DNA from: Thermohalobaculum sp951813525
GTDB taxonomy: Bacteria > Pseudomonadota > Alphaproteobacteria > Rhodobacterales > Rhodobacteraceae
NCBI GenBank assembly: GCA_951813525.2
Contig: CATOTJ020000001.1
Location: 682,001-746,000 of the forward strand
Length of the DNA stretch: 64,000 bases
Direction: 5' to 3'
Made by a program: the position numbers and the translations under genes. Positions within the stretch are counted from its first letter, which is position 1. Each line of letters begins with the position of its first letter. The notes under the pieces are model-generated. The model did no database searches. It saw only the letters and a program-made list of their open reading frames with translations, and had not been told where the DNA came from. Positions 26,224 through 34,772 of the stretch are shown here, piece by piece.

Positions 26224-27786
26224 CTAAGGCCGCATGAAAAAGCGCGCCTTTCCGGGGCGGCGCAGATGGGCGGTGTTGTTGGCAAAGGCGCACAGCTTGG
26301 CGCGGGTTTCGCGCGGGTCGATAATATCCTCGACGGCAAAGGCTTCGGCTGTGCGAAAGGGGGACCGCATCTGGTTTAACCGTTCTTCGATTGCGGCGCG
26401 GTGCGCTTCGGGGTCATCAGCGGCGGCAATTTCGGCTTTGTAGGCGGCTTCGATACCGCCTTCGACCGGCAATGATCCCCAATCGCCCGACGGCCAGGCA
26501 TAGCGATACCGATAACCATGGTGGACAATCTGCGCGCCGCCCGCGACACCGAACGCCTTGCGGATAATGATCGAGCACCAGGGAACAGTTGCCTGATGGA
26601 TGGCTGAAAGCGCGCGCACGCCCTGCCGGATCGTGCCAGTCTGTTCGGCTTCCTTGCCGACCAGAAATCCGGGAATGTCGGCAAGAAAGACGACCGGCAG
26701 GTGAAAGGTTTCAGCCAGATCTGCGAAACGGGTCAGTTTGGCAGCGGCATCCGCCGTGAACGCGCCGCCATAATGGCGCGGATCGGAAGCGGCGACTGCA
26801 ACCGGCCACCCGTCCAACCGCGCAAGCCCGGTGATCAACGGGCGGCCCCAGTGCCGGCCGATCTCGAAAAAACTGCCCTGATCGACCAACGCCTCGACGA
26901 TGGGCCGCATTTTATATATTTTTCGCCGGTCCTTTGGGATCGCACGTATCAGCCAGTCGTCGGCACGGTCTGCCGGGTCGGTGTTTTCGGTGCGGGCGGG
27001 AACTTCGTCGACCGAGGATGGCAGGTAGGACAGGAACTTTTTCGCCATCGCAAAGGCTTCGTCCTCGCTGGCAGCCAAATCGTCCACGGCGCCGTTCTTG
27101 GCATGGATCTTGGCACCGCCCAGTTCTTCTTTCGTCAGATCCTGTCCGATCCGTTTGACCACCGGGGGTCCGGCGACAAACATTTGGCTGACGCCATCGA
27201 CCAAAACCGAATAGTGGCTGGCGGCCATCCGCGCAGCGCCCAGTCCGGCAACCGGCCCAAGCCCCAGCGATACGACCGGGACAGTGCCCATATTCGCGGC
27301 CACCATGTCCCAGGCAGGGTTCGAGGGGACATAGGTTCGGCCGATGGTTTCGATCGTTTTGACAGACCCGCCGCCGCCGGTGCCTTCAATCAGCCGGACG
27401 ATCGGCAAGCGCAGATCGTGCGCCATTGTTTCGGCCTGGATATTCTTCTCGCGAATCGACGCATCGTTGGCCCCGCCCCGGACGGTAAAGTCGTCGCCGC
27501 CGACCACAACCAGCCTGCCATCCAGCCGCGCACGGCCAAAGACATAGTTGGCCGGCAGGAAATCGGTCATTTCGCCGTTGTCATCGTATTCGGCGCGGCC
27601 ACCCAATACGCCGACTTCGTCGAAGGTCCCGGGATCAACCAGCCGGTCAATGCGTTCGCGCACGTTCAGGCGCGAATTCGATCGCTGACGCTCCAGCTTT
27701 TCCGGCCCGCCCATGCCGCGGCCAAGCGCCTGGCGGCGGCGCAGTTCGGCTATCTCGGGTTCCCAGCTTTCGGGATCGTCGGTCAT
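26224..27786 (-). CDS. Acyl-CoA carboxylase carboxyltransferase (beta) subunit
   Basis: This 520-residue protein matches the carboxyltransferase beta subunits of propionyl-/methylcrotonyl-CoA carboxylases. Landmarks: NVRERIDRLVDPGTFDEVG, GLGPVAGLGAA in the CoA-binding N-domain, and PGFLVGKEAEQ plus the C-terminal end FRTAEAFAVEDIIDPRETR. No biotin carboxylase or biotin-carrier subunit is encoded nearby, so it must borrow one from elsewhere or act differently. It is the first gene of a two-gene unit with the Baeyer-Villiger monooxygenase. Its acyl-CoA substrate cannot be named from the sequence. Confidence 0.88.
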   Translation of the reverse strand: MTDDPESWEPEIAELRRRQALGRGMGGPEKLERQRSNSRLNVRERIDRLVDPGTFDEVGVLGGRAEYDDNGEMTDFLPANYVFGRARLDGRLVVVGGDDFTVRGGANDASIREKNIQAETMAHDLRLPIVRLIEGTGGGGSVKTIETIGRTYVPSNPAWDMVAANMGTVPVVSLGLGPVAGLGAARMAASHYSVLVDGVSQMFVAGPPVVKRIGQDLTKEELGGAKIHAKNGAVDDLAASEDEAFAMAKKFLSYLPSSVDEVPARTENTDPADRADDWLIRAIPKDRRKIYKMRPIVEALVDQGSFFEIGRHWGRPLITGLARLDGWPVAVAASDPRHYGGAFTADAAAKLTRFADLAETFHLPVVFLADIPGFLVGKEAEQTGTIRQGVRALSAIHQATVPWCSIIIRKAFGVAGGAQIVHHGYRYRYAWPSGDWGSLPVEGGIEAAYKAEIAAADDPEAHRAAIEERLNQMRSPFRTAEAFAVEDIIDPRETRAKLCAFANNTAHLRRPGKARFFMRP

Positions 27787-28008
27787 TGGCGGCCTTTCGC
27801 GCTTTGGCCGAACGTCCCCCGTGAGCGGCGGGCTGTCAAATCGGGATGGTGATTAGTCGCGTTCGTTGGTTGGCGAACAGGGCCCCCGGACGCGGCTGAA
27901 ACCGCCTCGCAGAACCGAAGAAGCCAATGCCATCGCGGCGCTGCCATCTGAAGAGGGGTTCTCGGTGGGTCCGCTCCTGGTCGCGAACTTAAGCTCGAAT
28001 CGTGGCAA

Positions 28009-28899
28009 TCACTCGCTGCGGTTCGGTGAGCGTGGGAAGACGCCAAGTACCTTCATGTGCTTGGTGAAGAAGCCAAGTTCTTCGAAGGCATGAACGACAC
28101 CTGGGTCTTCAGGGTGACCTTCGATCTCGGCATAAAACTGGGTCGCGCTGAACGATCCGTTCAACATATAGCTTTCCAGTTTGACCATGTTCACGCCATT
28201 GGTCGCGAAGCCGCCCATCGCTTTGTAAAGTGCTGCCGGGACGTTGCGGACTTCGAAGACAAAGCTTGTCATTGCGGTCTTGCTGTCGGGTTCGGCCTCG
28301 ATTCGCTGGCGTGACATGACCAGAAAGCGGGTCCTGTTGTGATCGAACTCCTGGATATTTTCTGCCAGAACCTCCAGCCCATTGATTTCTCCGGCCAGGC
28401 GCGATGCAATGGCGGCCTGTGTCGGATCGGCGGCCGAAGCGACCATCGCAGCGGACCCCGCTGTGTCTGCGTGAATGACCGCTTTGATGCCGTATTCACC
28501 CAAAAACGCCTTGCACTGGCCCAGTGCGACTGTGTGGCTATGTGCATCGGTCACACCATTCAGCGTCGCCCCCGGGATGCCCAGCAATTGCAGGTGTACC
28601 GGCACAAAGTGCTCGCCGATAATATAAAGCCCGGAGGTCGGCAGCAGATGGTGCAGATCGGCAACCCGGCCATAGGTCGAGTTTTCGATCGGCATCATGG
28701 CCAGATCGGCGCGGCGCGCGCGCACCGCCTCCAAAGCCGCCTCGAAGGTCGGGCAGGGCAATGGCTCCAGCCCCGGATAAACCTCGCGGCAGGCTTGATG
28801 GGAATAAGCCCCAAGTTCGCCCTGGAAGGCGATTTTCTCGGCACCGTTCGAATTCAAGACAAGAATCCCATTTTTGGCCCCTCCTTCAGCCCGACCCAT
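28009..28899 (-). CDS. pheA: Prephenate dehydratase
   Basis: This enzyme (about 290 residues) has the prephenate dehydratase core IAFQGELGAYSHQACREVYP, ENSTYGRVADLHHLL and the catalytic TRF motif in HNRTRFLVMSR, followed by a C-terminal ACT domain (about residues 205-290) with LYKAMGGFATNGVNMVKLES for phenylalanine feedback. It makes phenylpyruvate in phenylalanine synthesis. The start is uncertain: ATG 28899 has no clear ribosome binding site, and a TTG at 28857, behind GGAGGGG, would give a product starting just ahead of EKIAFQG as in relatives. It is divergent from the cytochrome c gene. Confidence 0.88.
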   Translation of the reverse strand: MGRAEGGAKNGILVLNSNGAEKIAFQGELGAYSHQACREVYPGLEPLPCPTFEAALEAVRARRADLAMMPIENSTYGRVADLHHLLPTSGLYIIGEHFVPVHLQLLGIPGATLNGVTDAHSHTVALGQCKAFLGEYGIKAVIHADTAGSAAMVASAADPTQAAIASRLAGEINGLEVLAENIQEFDHNRTRFLVMSRQRIEAEPDSKTAMTSFVFEVRNVPAALYKAMGGFATNGVNMVKLESYMLNGSFSATQFYAEIEGHPEDPGVVHAFEELGFFTKHMKVLGVFPRSPNRSE

Positions 28900-29007
28900 C
28901 GCAAGCGATGGCGATTGGTCGCGCCTTCTATCCCTTGATGGAACCGAGGGGAAGGCGCTACAGAAACTCAGATTGTTTGGCGGCCTTTGTGGCCGGACGA
29001 GAAGGGT

Positions 29008-30435
29008 ATGAGCATGGACTCGACCGAATTCAACAAGATCGCAGGCGGCGTACTGGCGGCAGGACTGCTGTTCATGTTGCTGCATTTTGTCAGCGGCCAG
29101 ATCTATGGCAATGGCGAAAGCCATGGGCACGAGGAGCCGCTGGCCTTCGCGCTGGAGATCGCGGACGCGCCGGACCCTGGCGGAGCAGAGCCTGTCGTGA
29201 TCGATTATGGCGCGCTCTTGGCGTCGGCTGACGTGGCAGCAGGTGAGAAGACCTACAAGAAGTGCTCGTCCTGCCACAAGATGGCGGAAGGCGCCCATGA
29301 CGGTGTTGGCCCCAGCCTGTGGGGCGTCGTCGGCCGCGATATCGCTTCTGTCGACGGATACTCCTTTTCCGGGGCGCTGACGGCGCTGGAAGGCGACTGG
29401 GACCTGACAGCGTTGGGCGAGTTTCTGAAGAGCCCCAAGAAGTACGCGTCAGGCACCAAGATGACGTTTGGCGGCATTAAAAAGGACCAGGATCGCGTCA
29501 ACCTGATTGTCTATCTGAATAAGGCCGACGGAACGCCGATCGAGTTGGCCTCTGCGGCGCCCGCCGACGAGGCAGAGACCAAGGACGAAGGGACGACCGA
29601 GGAAAAGTCTGAGGACGCGAATTCCGAAGACGGGAAGTCGGAAGATGCGGCTGCGGGTGACGATGCCGCCAAGGATGAAGGTGCCACTGACAACGGTGCT
29701 TCCGACGAGGGCGCCAAGGAAGAAGACGCCAAGGACGAGGATGACGAGAAGTCCGAGGACGAAGGTGCCGCCGATGACGGCAAGGAAGCCGACGCTTCGG
29801 AGACGGATGGCAACACCGAAGATGGCGCTGCAACGACCGAAGACACCACCGACGTCGCTGCCACGGACACCGAGGCGAAGGAAGAGGATGCGTCCAGTAC
29901 CGAAGCTGAAGGAACTGAAACCGAGGCTAAGGACACCGATGGCGCAGAATCTGACGGCGCAAAATCTGACGGCGCAGAATCTGCAGGCACCGAAACCGAG
30001 AGCACCGAAACCGAAGGCACGGAAACTGCCGCGGTGGACACCGACGCAAACGAAACGGAAGCCAAGGACGAAACCGGTGACGCGGCGACCCACGCAGCGG
30101 CTTTTGCCACGGGTGACGCAGATGCCGGGGCGAAGGTGTTCCGCAAGTGCAAGGCCTGCCACAAGATCGAAGAGGGCAAGAAGGGCCTCGGCCCGTCGCT
30201 TTATGGCATCATCAATCGCGACATCGCCTCGGTGGACGGCTTCAAATATTCCGACGTTTTGACCGGACTGCCCGGCACCTGGACGGCGACAGAGTTGTCG
30301 AAGTTCCTCGCCAGCCCGAAGAACTATGCCAAGGGCACCAAAATGAAGTTCGCGGGCCTGAAGAAGGAGACGGACATCGTTAACCTTCTGCACTATCTGA
30401 ACAGCCTCGACGGAACGCCCGATCCGCTGCAGTAA
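29008..30435 (+). CDS. Membrane-anchored tandem cytochrome c with acidic linker
   Basis: The 475-residue protein has an N-terminal membrane anchor (GGVLAAGLLFMLLHFVSG, residues 13-30), a first class I cytochrome c domain with CSSCH (86-90) and GTKMTFGGIKK (distal Met152), then about 180 residues (roughly 183-365) of very acidic Ala/Glu/Asp/Thr/Ser-rich sequence with repeats such as ESDGAKSDGAESAGTE, and a second cytochrome c domain with CKACH (381-385) and GTKMKFAGLKKE. The two heme domains share long identical stretches (GPSLWGVVGRDIASVDG versus GPSLYGIINRDIASVDG), so the second arose by duplication. It should act in electron transfer at the periplasmic face. Confidence 0.88.
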   Translation: MSMDSTEFNKIAGGVLAAGLLFMLLHFVSGQIYGNGESHGHEEPLAFALEIADAPDPGGAEPVVIDYGALLASADVAAGEKTYKKCSSCHKMAEGAHDGVGPSLWGVVGRDIASVDGYSFSGALTALEGDWDLTALGEFLKSPKKYASGTKMTFGGIKKDQDRVNLIVYLNKADGTPIELASAAPADEAETKDEGTTEEKSEDANSEDGKSEDAAAGDDAAKDEGATDNGASDEGAKEEDAKDEDDEKSEDEGAADDGKEADASETDGNTEDGAATTEDTTDVAATDTEAKEEDASSTEAEGTETEAKDTDGAESDGAKSDGAESAGTETESTETEGTETAAVDTDANETEAKDETGDAATHAAAFATGDADAGAKVFRKCKACHKIEEGKKGLGPSLYGIINRDIASVDGFKYSDVLTGLPGTWTATELSKFLASPKNYAKGTKMKFAGLKKETDIVNLLHYLNSLDGTPDPLQ

Positions 30436-30453
30436 TTGGACGGGTCAATGAAT

Positions 30454-30490
30454 AAGGGGTCGTGCCATCCGGCGCGGCCCCTTTGTCATT
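30454..30490 (+). terminator. Possible terminator of the cytochrome c gene
   Basis: A 13-bp stem with two GU pairs (AAGGGGTCGTGCC with GGCGCGGCCCCTT, four-base loop) begins 18 bases after the stop. It is followed only by TGTCATT, a weak T-tract, so termination may be partial or factor-assisted. Confidence 0.55.
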
Positions 30491-30595
30491 GGACATTTAC
30501 CATTAATGACGCATTCTTCAGATAAGCGTGCGCAGGCTTGAACAGGCCTGTTCAGATGCCTACCCCATAGGGGACCCAGAACCGGGAAGGAATGT

Positions 30596-32494
30596 ATGAA
30601 AAAGCCGTCGCGACAGTCTGTCCCCGCCCGCCTGAACCGTTTTACCCGCCGTGAATTTGGCCAATTGAGTGCCGGGGCGGCGGCGTTCGCGGCATTGCCC
30701 GCATCAGCCCGCGGCGAAACGATCAAGACACATGGATTGTCGGCTTTTGGCGACCTCAAATACCCCGCGGATTTTCAGAACTACGACTACGCAAATCTCG
30801 ATGCGCCGAAGGGCGGGACCTGGTCGACCGGCTATGGCGGGATCACCTATGACAGCTTTAATCCGTTTATCTTGAAAGGGACACGGGAACCTTTCAACAT
30901 CATCATCATCTACGACACTCTGCTGGACGAATGTGATGATGAGCCGGATAGCTACTATCCGCTGATTGCAGAGTCTGTGGAATTGCCGCCGGACCGGTCA
31001 TGGGTTGTGTTCAACATAAATCCGAACGCGCGTTTCCATGACGGCTCGCCAATCACCAGCGCTGATGTCGAATGGACGTTCAACACGTTAAAGGTCGATG
31101 CGCGCCCGCAATACCGGGTCTTGTTGCAACCTGTCATCAGTGTTGCGCAGGACGGGCCGTTGCGTGTGCGTTTCGATTTCGACCCCAAGGCTTCGAAACG
31201 CGATTTGCCGATGCTGGTCGCCTCGCTGCCGATCTTGTCCAAGACCTATTACGAAACGCAGGACTTTCAGGAGCCGACCTTGAACCTGCCGATGGGGAAC
31301 GGCGCCTATAAGATCGGCGACTACGAAACCGGCACATCGGTCACGTTCGAACGGGTCAAGGATTATTGGGCGGCCGATCTGCCGGTCAAACGAGGCCGGC
31401 ATAACTTTGACTTTATGCGGTTCAACTACTTTCTCAGCCGCCCCGCCTCTTTCGAATCGTTCAAGGCCGGGGGCTATCTGTTCACGGAAGAATTCACATC
31501 GAAGTTCTGGGCGACCGCCTACACGCCCGAGAATTTTCCCGCGATCGCCCGGGGCGATGTGATCAAGCGCGTGCTGCCGGATGACGAGCCATCGGGAAGC
31601 CAGGGCTTTTGGTATAATCTGAGGCGCGAGAAATTCCAGGACGTTCGGGTCCGCGAGGCATTGGGCCTGGCCTTTGATTTCGAATGGTCGAACCAACGGT
31701 TGTTCTATGGGCTTTACGATCGCACAGACAGCTTCTTCGAAGGCGGGCCGATGCAGGCCGAGGAGACGCCGACGCCCGGCGAGTTGGCGATCCTGGAACG
31801 CTTTGCCGACAGGTTGCCCGCGTCGGTTCTGACCGAACCGGCCTATTCGCCGCCGGTCAATGACGGTTCGGGGCGCATCCGCCGTCAGTTGCGCCGCGCC
31901 GGTAAGTTGCTGGACGACGCGGGTTGGAAGGTCGTCGAGGGTGTCCGCCAAAAGGATGGTCAGCCGCTGGAGGTTGAATTTCTGATCCAGCTGAACGGCG
32001 GGTTCGGCCGGATCGCGCAGCCCTACATCAAGAACCTGGAACGGCTGGGCGTAAAAGGCGTCGTCCGCGAGGTTGATCCTTCGCAGTACCGAAAGCGACT
32101 GGACGAGTTCAAATATGACATCGCCACCAGCCGAAAGGCAATGCAACTGACCCCAGGTGTGGAGTTGCGAGCGTATTTCCATTCCTCCAGCGCCGAGGCA
32201 CGCGGATCGCAGAACACCGCCGGCCTGACTGATCCGGTGATCGACGAGATGATTGATATTATCGAGCGCGCGGACAGCCGCGAGACGTTGACCGATGCGG
32301 TAAAGGCTTTGGACCGGGTCCTGCGGTCGATGCACATCTGGGTGCCGCAATGGTTCAAGGGCAAACACCATCTGGCGTTTTGGGATATCTTCGGTTGGCC
32401 CAAAAAAAAGCCGCTTTATGATCGCGGCGTCATCGAATTTTGGTGGGTCGATGCCGAGAAGGAAGCCAAGCTGAAGGCCGCGGGGCGCATCTGA
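30596..32494 (+). CDS. yejA: Oligopeptide/microcin C-type ABC transporter substrate-binding protein
   Basis: This 632-residue extracellular solute-binding protein (family 5) has a Tat-type signal with TRREFGQLSAG (residues 17-27) followed by an Ala-rich stretch ending PASARG-E near residue 41, so it probably crosses the membrane folded. The mature part has the typical FDTLNPFILKG-like segment (here YDSFNPFILKGTRE) and a late LRAYFHSSSAEARGS. It is followed 34 bases later by the yejB homologue in the order yejA-B-E-F, so it is the binding protein for a peptide importer of the YejABEF type. Exact peptide ligand is unknown. Confidence 0.9.
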   Translation: MKKPSRQSVPARLNRFTRREFGQLSAGAAAFAALPASARGETIKTHGLSAFGDLKYPADFQNYDYANLDAPKGGTWSTGYGGITYDSFNPFILKGTREPFNIIIIYDTLLDECDDEPDSYYPLIAESVELPPDRSWVVFNINPNARFHDGSPITSADVEWTFNTLKVDARPQYRVLLQPVISVAQDGPLRVRFDFDPKASKRDLPMLVASLPILSKTYYETQDFQEPTLNLPMGNGAYKIGDYETGTSVTFERVKDYWAADLPVKRGRHNFDFMRFNYFLSRPASFESFKAGGYLFTEEFTSKFWATAYTPENFPAIARGDVIKRVLPDDEPSGSQGFWYNLRREKFQDVRVREALGLAFDFEWSNQRLFYGLYDRTDSFFEGGPMQAEETPTPGELAILERFADRLPASVLTEPAYSPPVNDGSGRIRRQLRRAGKLLDDAGWKVVEGVRQKDGQPLEVEFLIQLNGGFGRIAQPYIKNLERLGVKGVVREVDPSQYRKRLDEFKYDIATSRKAMQLTPGVELRAYFHSSSAEARGSQNTAGLTDPVIDEMIDIIERADSRETLTDAVKALDRVLRSMHIWVPQWFKGKHHLAFWDIFGWPKKKPLYDRGVIEFWWVDAEKEAKLKAAGRI

Positions 32495-32528
32495 GATGCC
32501 GCTGCAACATCAGGTGATCTGACCGCCC

Positions 32529-33671
32529 ATGGCTGCCTATATCCTGCGCCGTATCCTGCTGATCATCCCGACCTTGTTCGGGATCCTTGTGCTGAATTTC
32601 GGGATTGTCCAGTTCGCCCCCGGCGGCCCTGTCGAGCAGATGATCATTCAGATCGAGGAAGCGGCCCATGGCGGCGGCGGCGAAGTCGGCGGCGGCAGCG
32701 CATCCGGTGGCGGTGAAAGCGGCTATCTTGGCCGCAGGGGCCTGGACGAAAATCTGATCGCCGATCTGGAGGCGCATTACGGGTTTGCCCGCATCGTGTG
32801 CGAGGAGGGTTACGAAGGCCCCCGCACCGCAACCGCCGAAGAATGCAAGAAAGAACCGATCCCCGCATTGGAACGGTTCGGCATCATGGCCTGGAACTTT
32901 CTGAGGTTCGATTTCGGCGAAAGTTTCAACAAGGGCGGCACTGTCGCCCAGAATATTGTGGATAGATTACCTGTTTCGATTTCGCTGGGCCTTTGGGCGA
33001 TGCTGATCTCGTATCTGGTGTCGATCCCGCTGGGCATCCGCAAGGCCGTGAAGGACGGATCCAAGTTCGATACCACGACCTCGGGGATTGTCATTGCCGC
33101 CTATGCGTTGCCTGGATTTCTGCTTCCGGTCATGTTGCTGGTTCTTTTCGCGGGCGGATCCTACTGGCAGTGGTTCCCGCTGAAAGGGCTGGTTAGCGAC
33201 GGGTGGGAGGATATGTCCACCTGGGATCAGATCATCGACTATTTCTGGCATATTACTTTGCCCGTCATCGCCATGTCTGTTTCCGGGTTCGCGACGCTGA
33301 CGCTGCTGACGAAGAACTCGTTTCTGGATGAAATCAAAAAGCAGTATGTGATGACCGCGCGGGCCAAGGGCCTGTCCGAGCGCGGCGTGCTTTATGGCCA
33401 TGTGTTCCGCAACGCGATGCTGATCATCATCTCGACCCTGCCCGCTGCGTTCGTCGGGATCTTTATGGCCGGTTCGATTTTCGTGGAACGGGTGTTCTCG
33501 CTCGACGGGTTGGGGTTGCTGGGATTCGACGCCGTGGTGAACCGCGACTATCCGATCGTCTTTGCGACCCTCTACATCTTTGGGCTGATCGGCCTGGTGC
33601 TGAAGCTGATTACCGACATCACCTATGTTCTGGTCGACCCGCGCATCGACTTTGAAAAACGCGAGGGCTGA
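32529..33671 (+). CDS. yejB: Microcin C-type ABC transporter permease YejB
   Basis: This 380-residue inner-membrane permease starts with a hydrophobic helix (AAYILRRILLIIPTLFGILVLNFGI) typical of the oligopeptide-permease B subunit family. A Gly-rich loop follows at about residues 40-65, then five further predicted membrane segments and the EAA loop ARAKGLSERGVLYGHVFRNA that contacts the ATPase. It forms a heterodimer with YejE. Its stop is just before the GTG start of yejE. Confidence 0.9.
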   Translation: MAAYILRRILLIIPTLFGILVLNFGIVQFAPGGPVEQMIIQIEEAAHGGGGEVGGGSASGGGESGYLGRRGLDENLIADLEAHYGFARIVCEEGYEGPRTATAEECKKEPIPALERFGIMAWNFLRFDFGESFNKGGTVAQNIVDRLPVSISLGLWAMLISYLVSIPLGIRKAVKDGSKFDTTTSGIVIAAYALPGFLLPVMLLVLFAGGSYWQWFPLKGLVSDGWEDMSTWDQIIDYFWHITLPVIAMSVSGFATLTLLTKNSFLDEIKKQYVMTARAKGLSERGVLYGHVFRNAMLIIISTLPAAFVGIFMAGSIFVERVFSLDGLGLLGFDAVVNRDYPIVFATLYIFGLIGLVLKLITDITYVLVDPRIDFEKREG

Positions 33672-33674
33672 GCG

Positions 33675-34772
33675 GTGTTTCGCCTGAACGAAATCGACCG
33701 CCGGCGTGTACGCAACTTTCGCGCCAACAGGCGGGCGATCTGGTCGTTGCGGATTTTCTCGGTATTGTTCTTGGTTTGCCTATTTGCCGAGTTCGTATCG
33801 AACGATAAGCCGTTCATGGTCGGCTATAACGGAAGTTGGTATTTCCCGATCTGGAACGACTACAAGGAAGTTGATCTGGGCGGGGAATTCGAAACGGCAG
33901 CCGTCTATAATGACCCGCTACTGCGATGCACGATCCGGACGGGTGGCAACCTGGATGGTTGCCTGGACGAACTGGACGGCCTTGGCACCGCCGAACAGAT
34001 CGAAGGAACAGAACCCGGCTGGATGCTGCACCCGCTGATCCCCTACAGCTATGACACCGTCAACAAAGAAGTCGAGCACGCCCTGTCGCCACCCGATGGC
34101 GACCATTGGCTGGGCACGGATGACGAAACGCGCGATGTGCTGGCGCGGGTGATCTATGGGTTCCGGCTGTCGGTGCTGTTCGGGTTCGCTGTCACCATAG
34201 TCTCGGCGATCATCGGCATTGTCATGGGCGCGATGCAGGGATATTTCGGCGGCTGGGTCGATCTGCTGTTGCAGCGGGTCGAGGAAATATGGTCGTCGAT
34301 GAACACGCTCTACATCCTGCTGATCGTCTCGTCATTGCTGACGCTGAACATATTCTGGATGTTCATCGTCTTTATCCTGTTCAGTTGGACCGCGCTGATC
34401 GGGGTTGTCAGGGCCGAATTTTTGCGGGCCCGCAACTTCGAATATGTCCGCGCGGCCCGTGCGTTGGGTGTCGGCGACTGGAAGATCATGTTCCGCCATG
34501 TGCTGCCGAACGCGATGGTGGCAACGCTCACCATGTTGCCGTTCATGCTGACCGGCTCGATTTCGCTGTTGGCGGGCTTGGACTTTTTGGGGTTCGGACT
34601 GGGCAATGCTTACCCGTCGCTGGGCGAGCTGGCCGATCAGGGGCGCGAGAATACGCAGGCGCCATGGCTCGCTATCTCGGCGTTTTTCACGTTCGCGATC
34701 ATGCTTTCGCTGCTGGTTTTTATCTTCGAGGGTATCCGCGATGCCTTTGACCCGCGGAAGACGTTCAAGTGA
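33675..34772 (+). CDS. yejE: Microcin C-type ABC transporter permease YejE
   Basis: This 365-residue permease starts with GTG at 33675 (MFRLNEIDRRRVRNFRANRR) and has an N-terminal membrane helix (IFSVLFLVCLFAEFV), a periplasmic loop with ALSPPDGDHWLGTDDETRD, and a C-terminal group of membrane segments with the coupling motif ARALGVGDWKIMFRHVLPNA. With YejB it forms the translocation pore. It ends overlapping the GTG of yejF (GTGA at 34769-34772), so translation is coupled. Confidence 0.9.
   Translation: MFRLNEIDRRRVRNFRANRRAIWSLRIFSVLFLVCLFAEFVSNDKPFMVGYNGSWYFPIWNDYKEVDLGGEFETAAVYNDPLLRCTIRTGGNLDGCLDELDGLGTAEQIEGTEPGWMLHPLIPYSYDTVNKEVEHALSPPDGDHWLGTDDETRDVLARVIYGFRLSVLFGFAVTIVSAIIGIVMGAMQGYFGGWVDLLLQRVEEIWSSMNTLYILLIVSSLLTLNIFWMFIVFILFSWTALIGVVRAEFLRARNFEYVRAARALGVGDWKIMFRHVLPNAMVATLTMLPFMLTGSISLLAGLDFLGFGLGNAYPSLGELADQGRENTQAPWLAISAFFTFAIMLSLLVFIFEGIRDAFDPRKTFK

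Noticed and set aside
26701..27852. 383-residue plus-strand frame opposite the carboxyltransferase
   Set aside because: Shadow frame; the minus-strand protein matches a known family over its full length.
28900..29298. N-terminal extension of prephenate dehydratase back to 29298
   Set aside because: It runs opposite the N-terminus of the cytochrome c gene and has no family similarity; prephenate dehydratase starts near residues MGRAEGG or at the TTG.
29449..30393. 314-residue minus-strand frame opposite the cytochrome c gene (and a 222-residue frame in another minus frame)
   Set aside because: They lie opposite the acidic linker and heme domains. The strongly biased codons of the linker leave the opposite strand free of stops. 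No ribosome binding site or recognised family.
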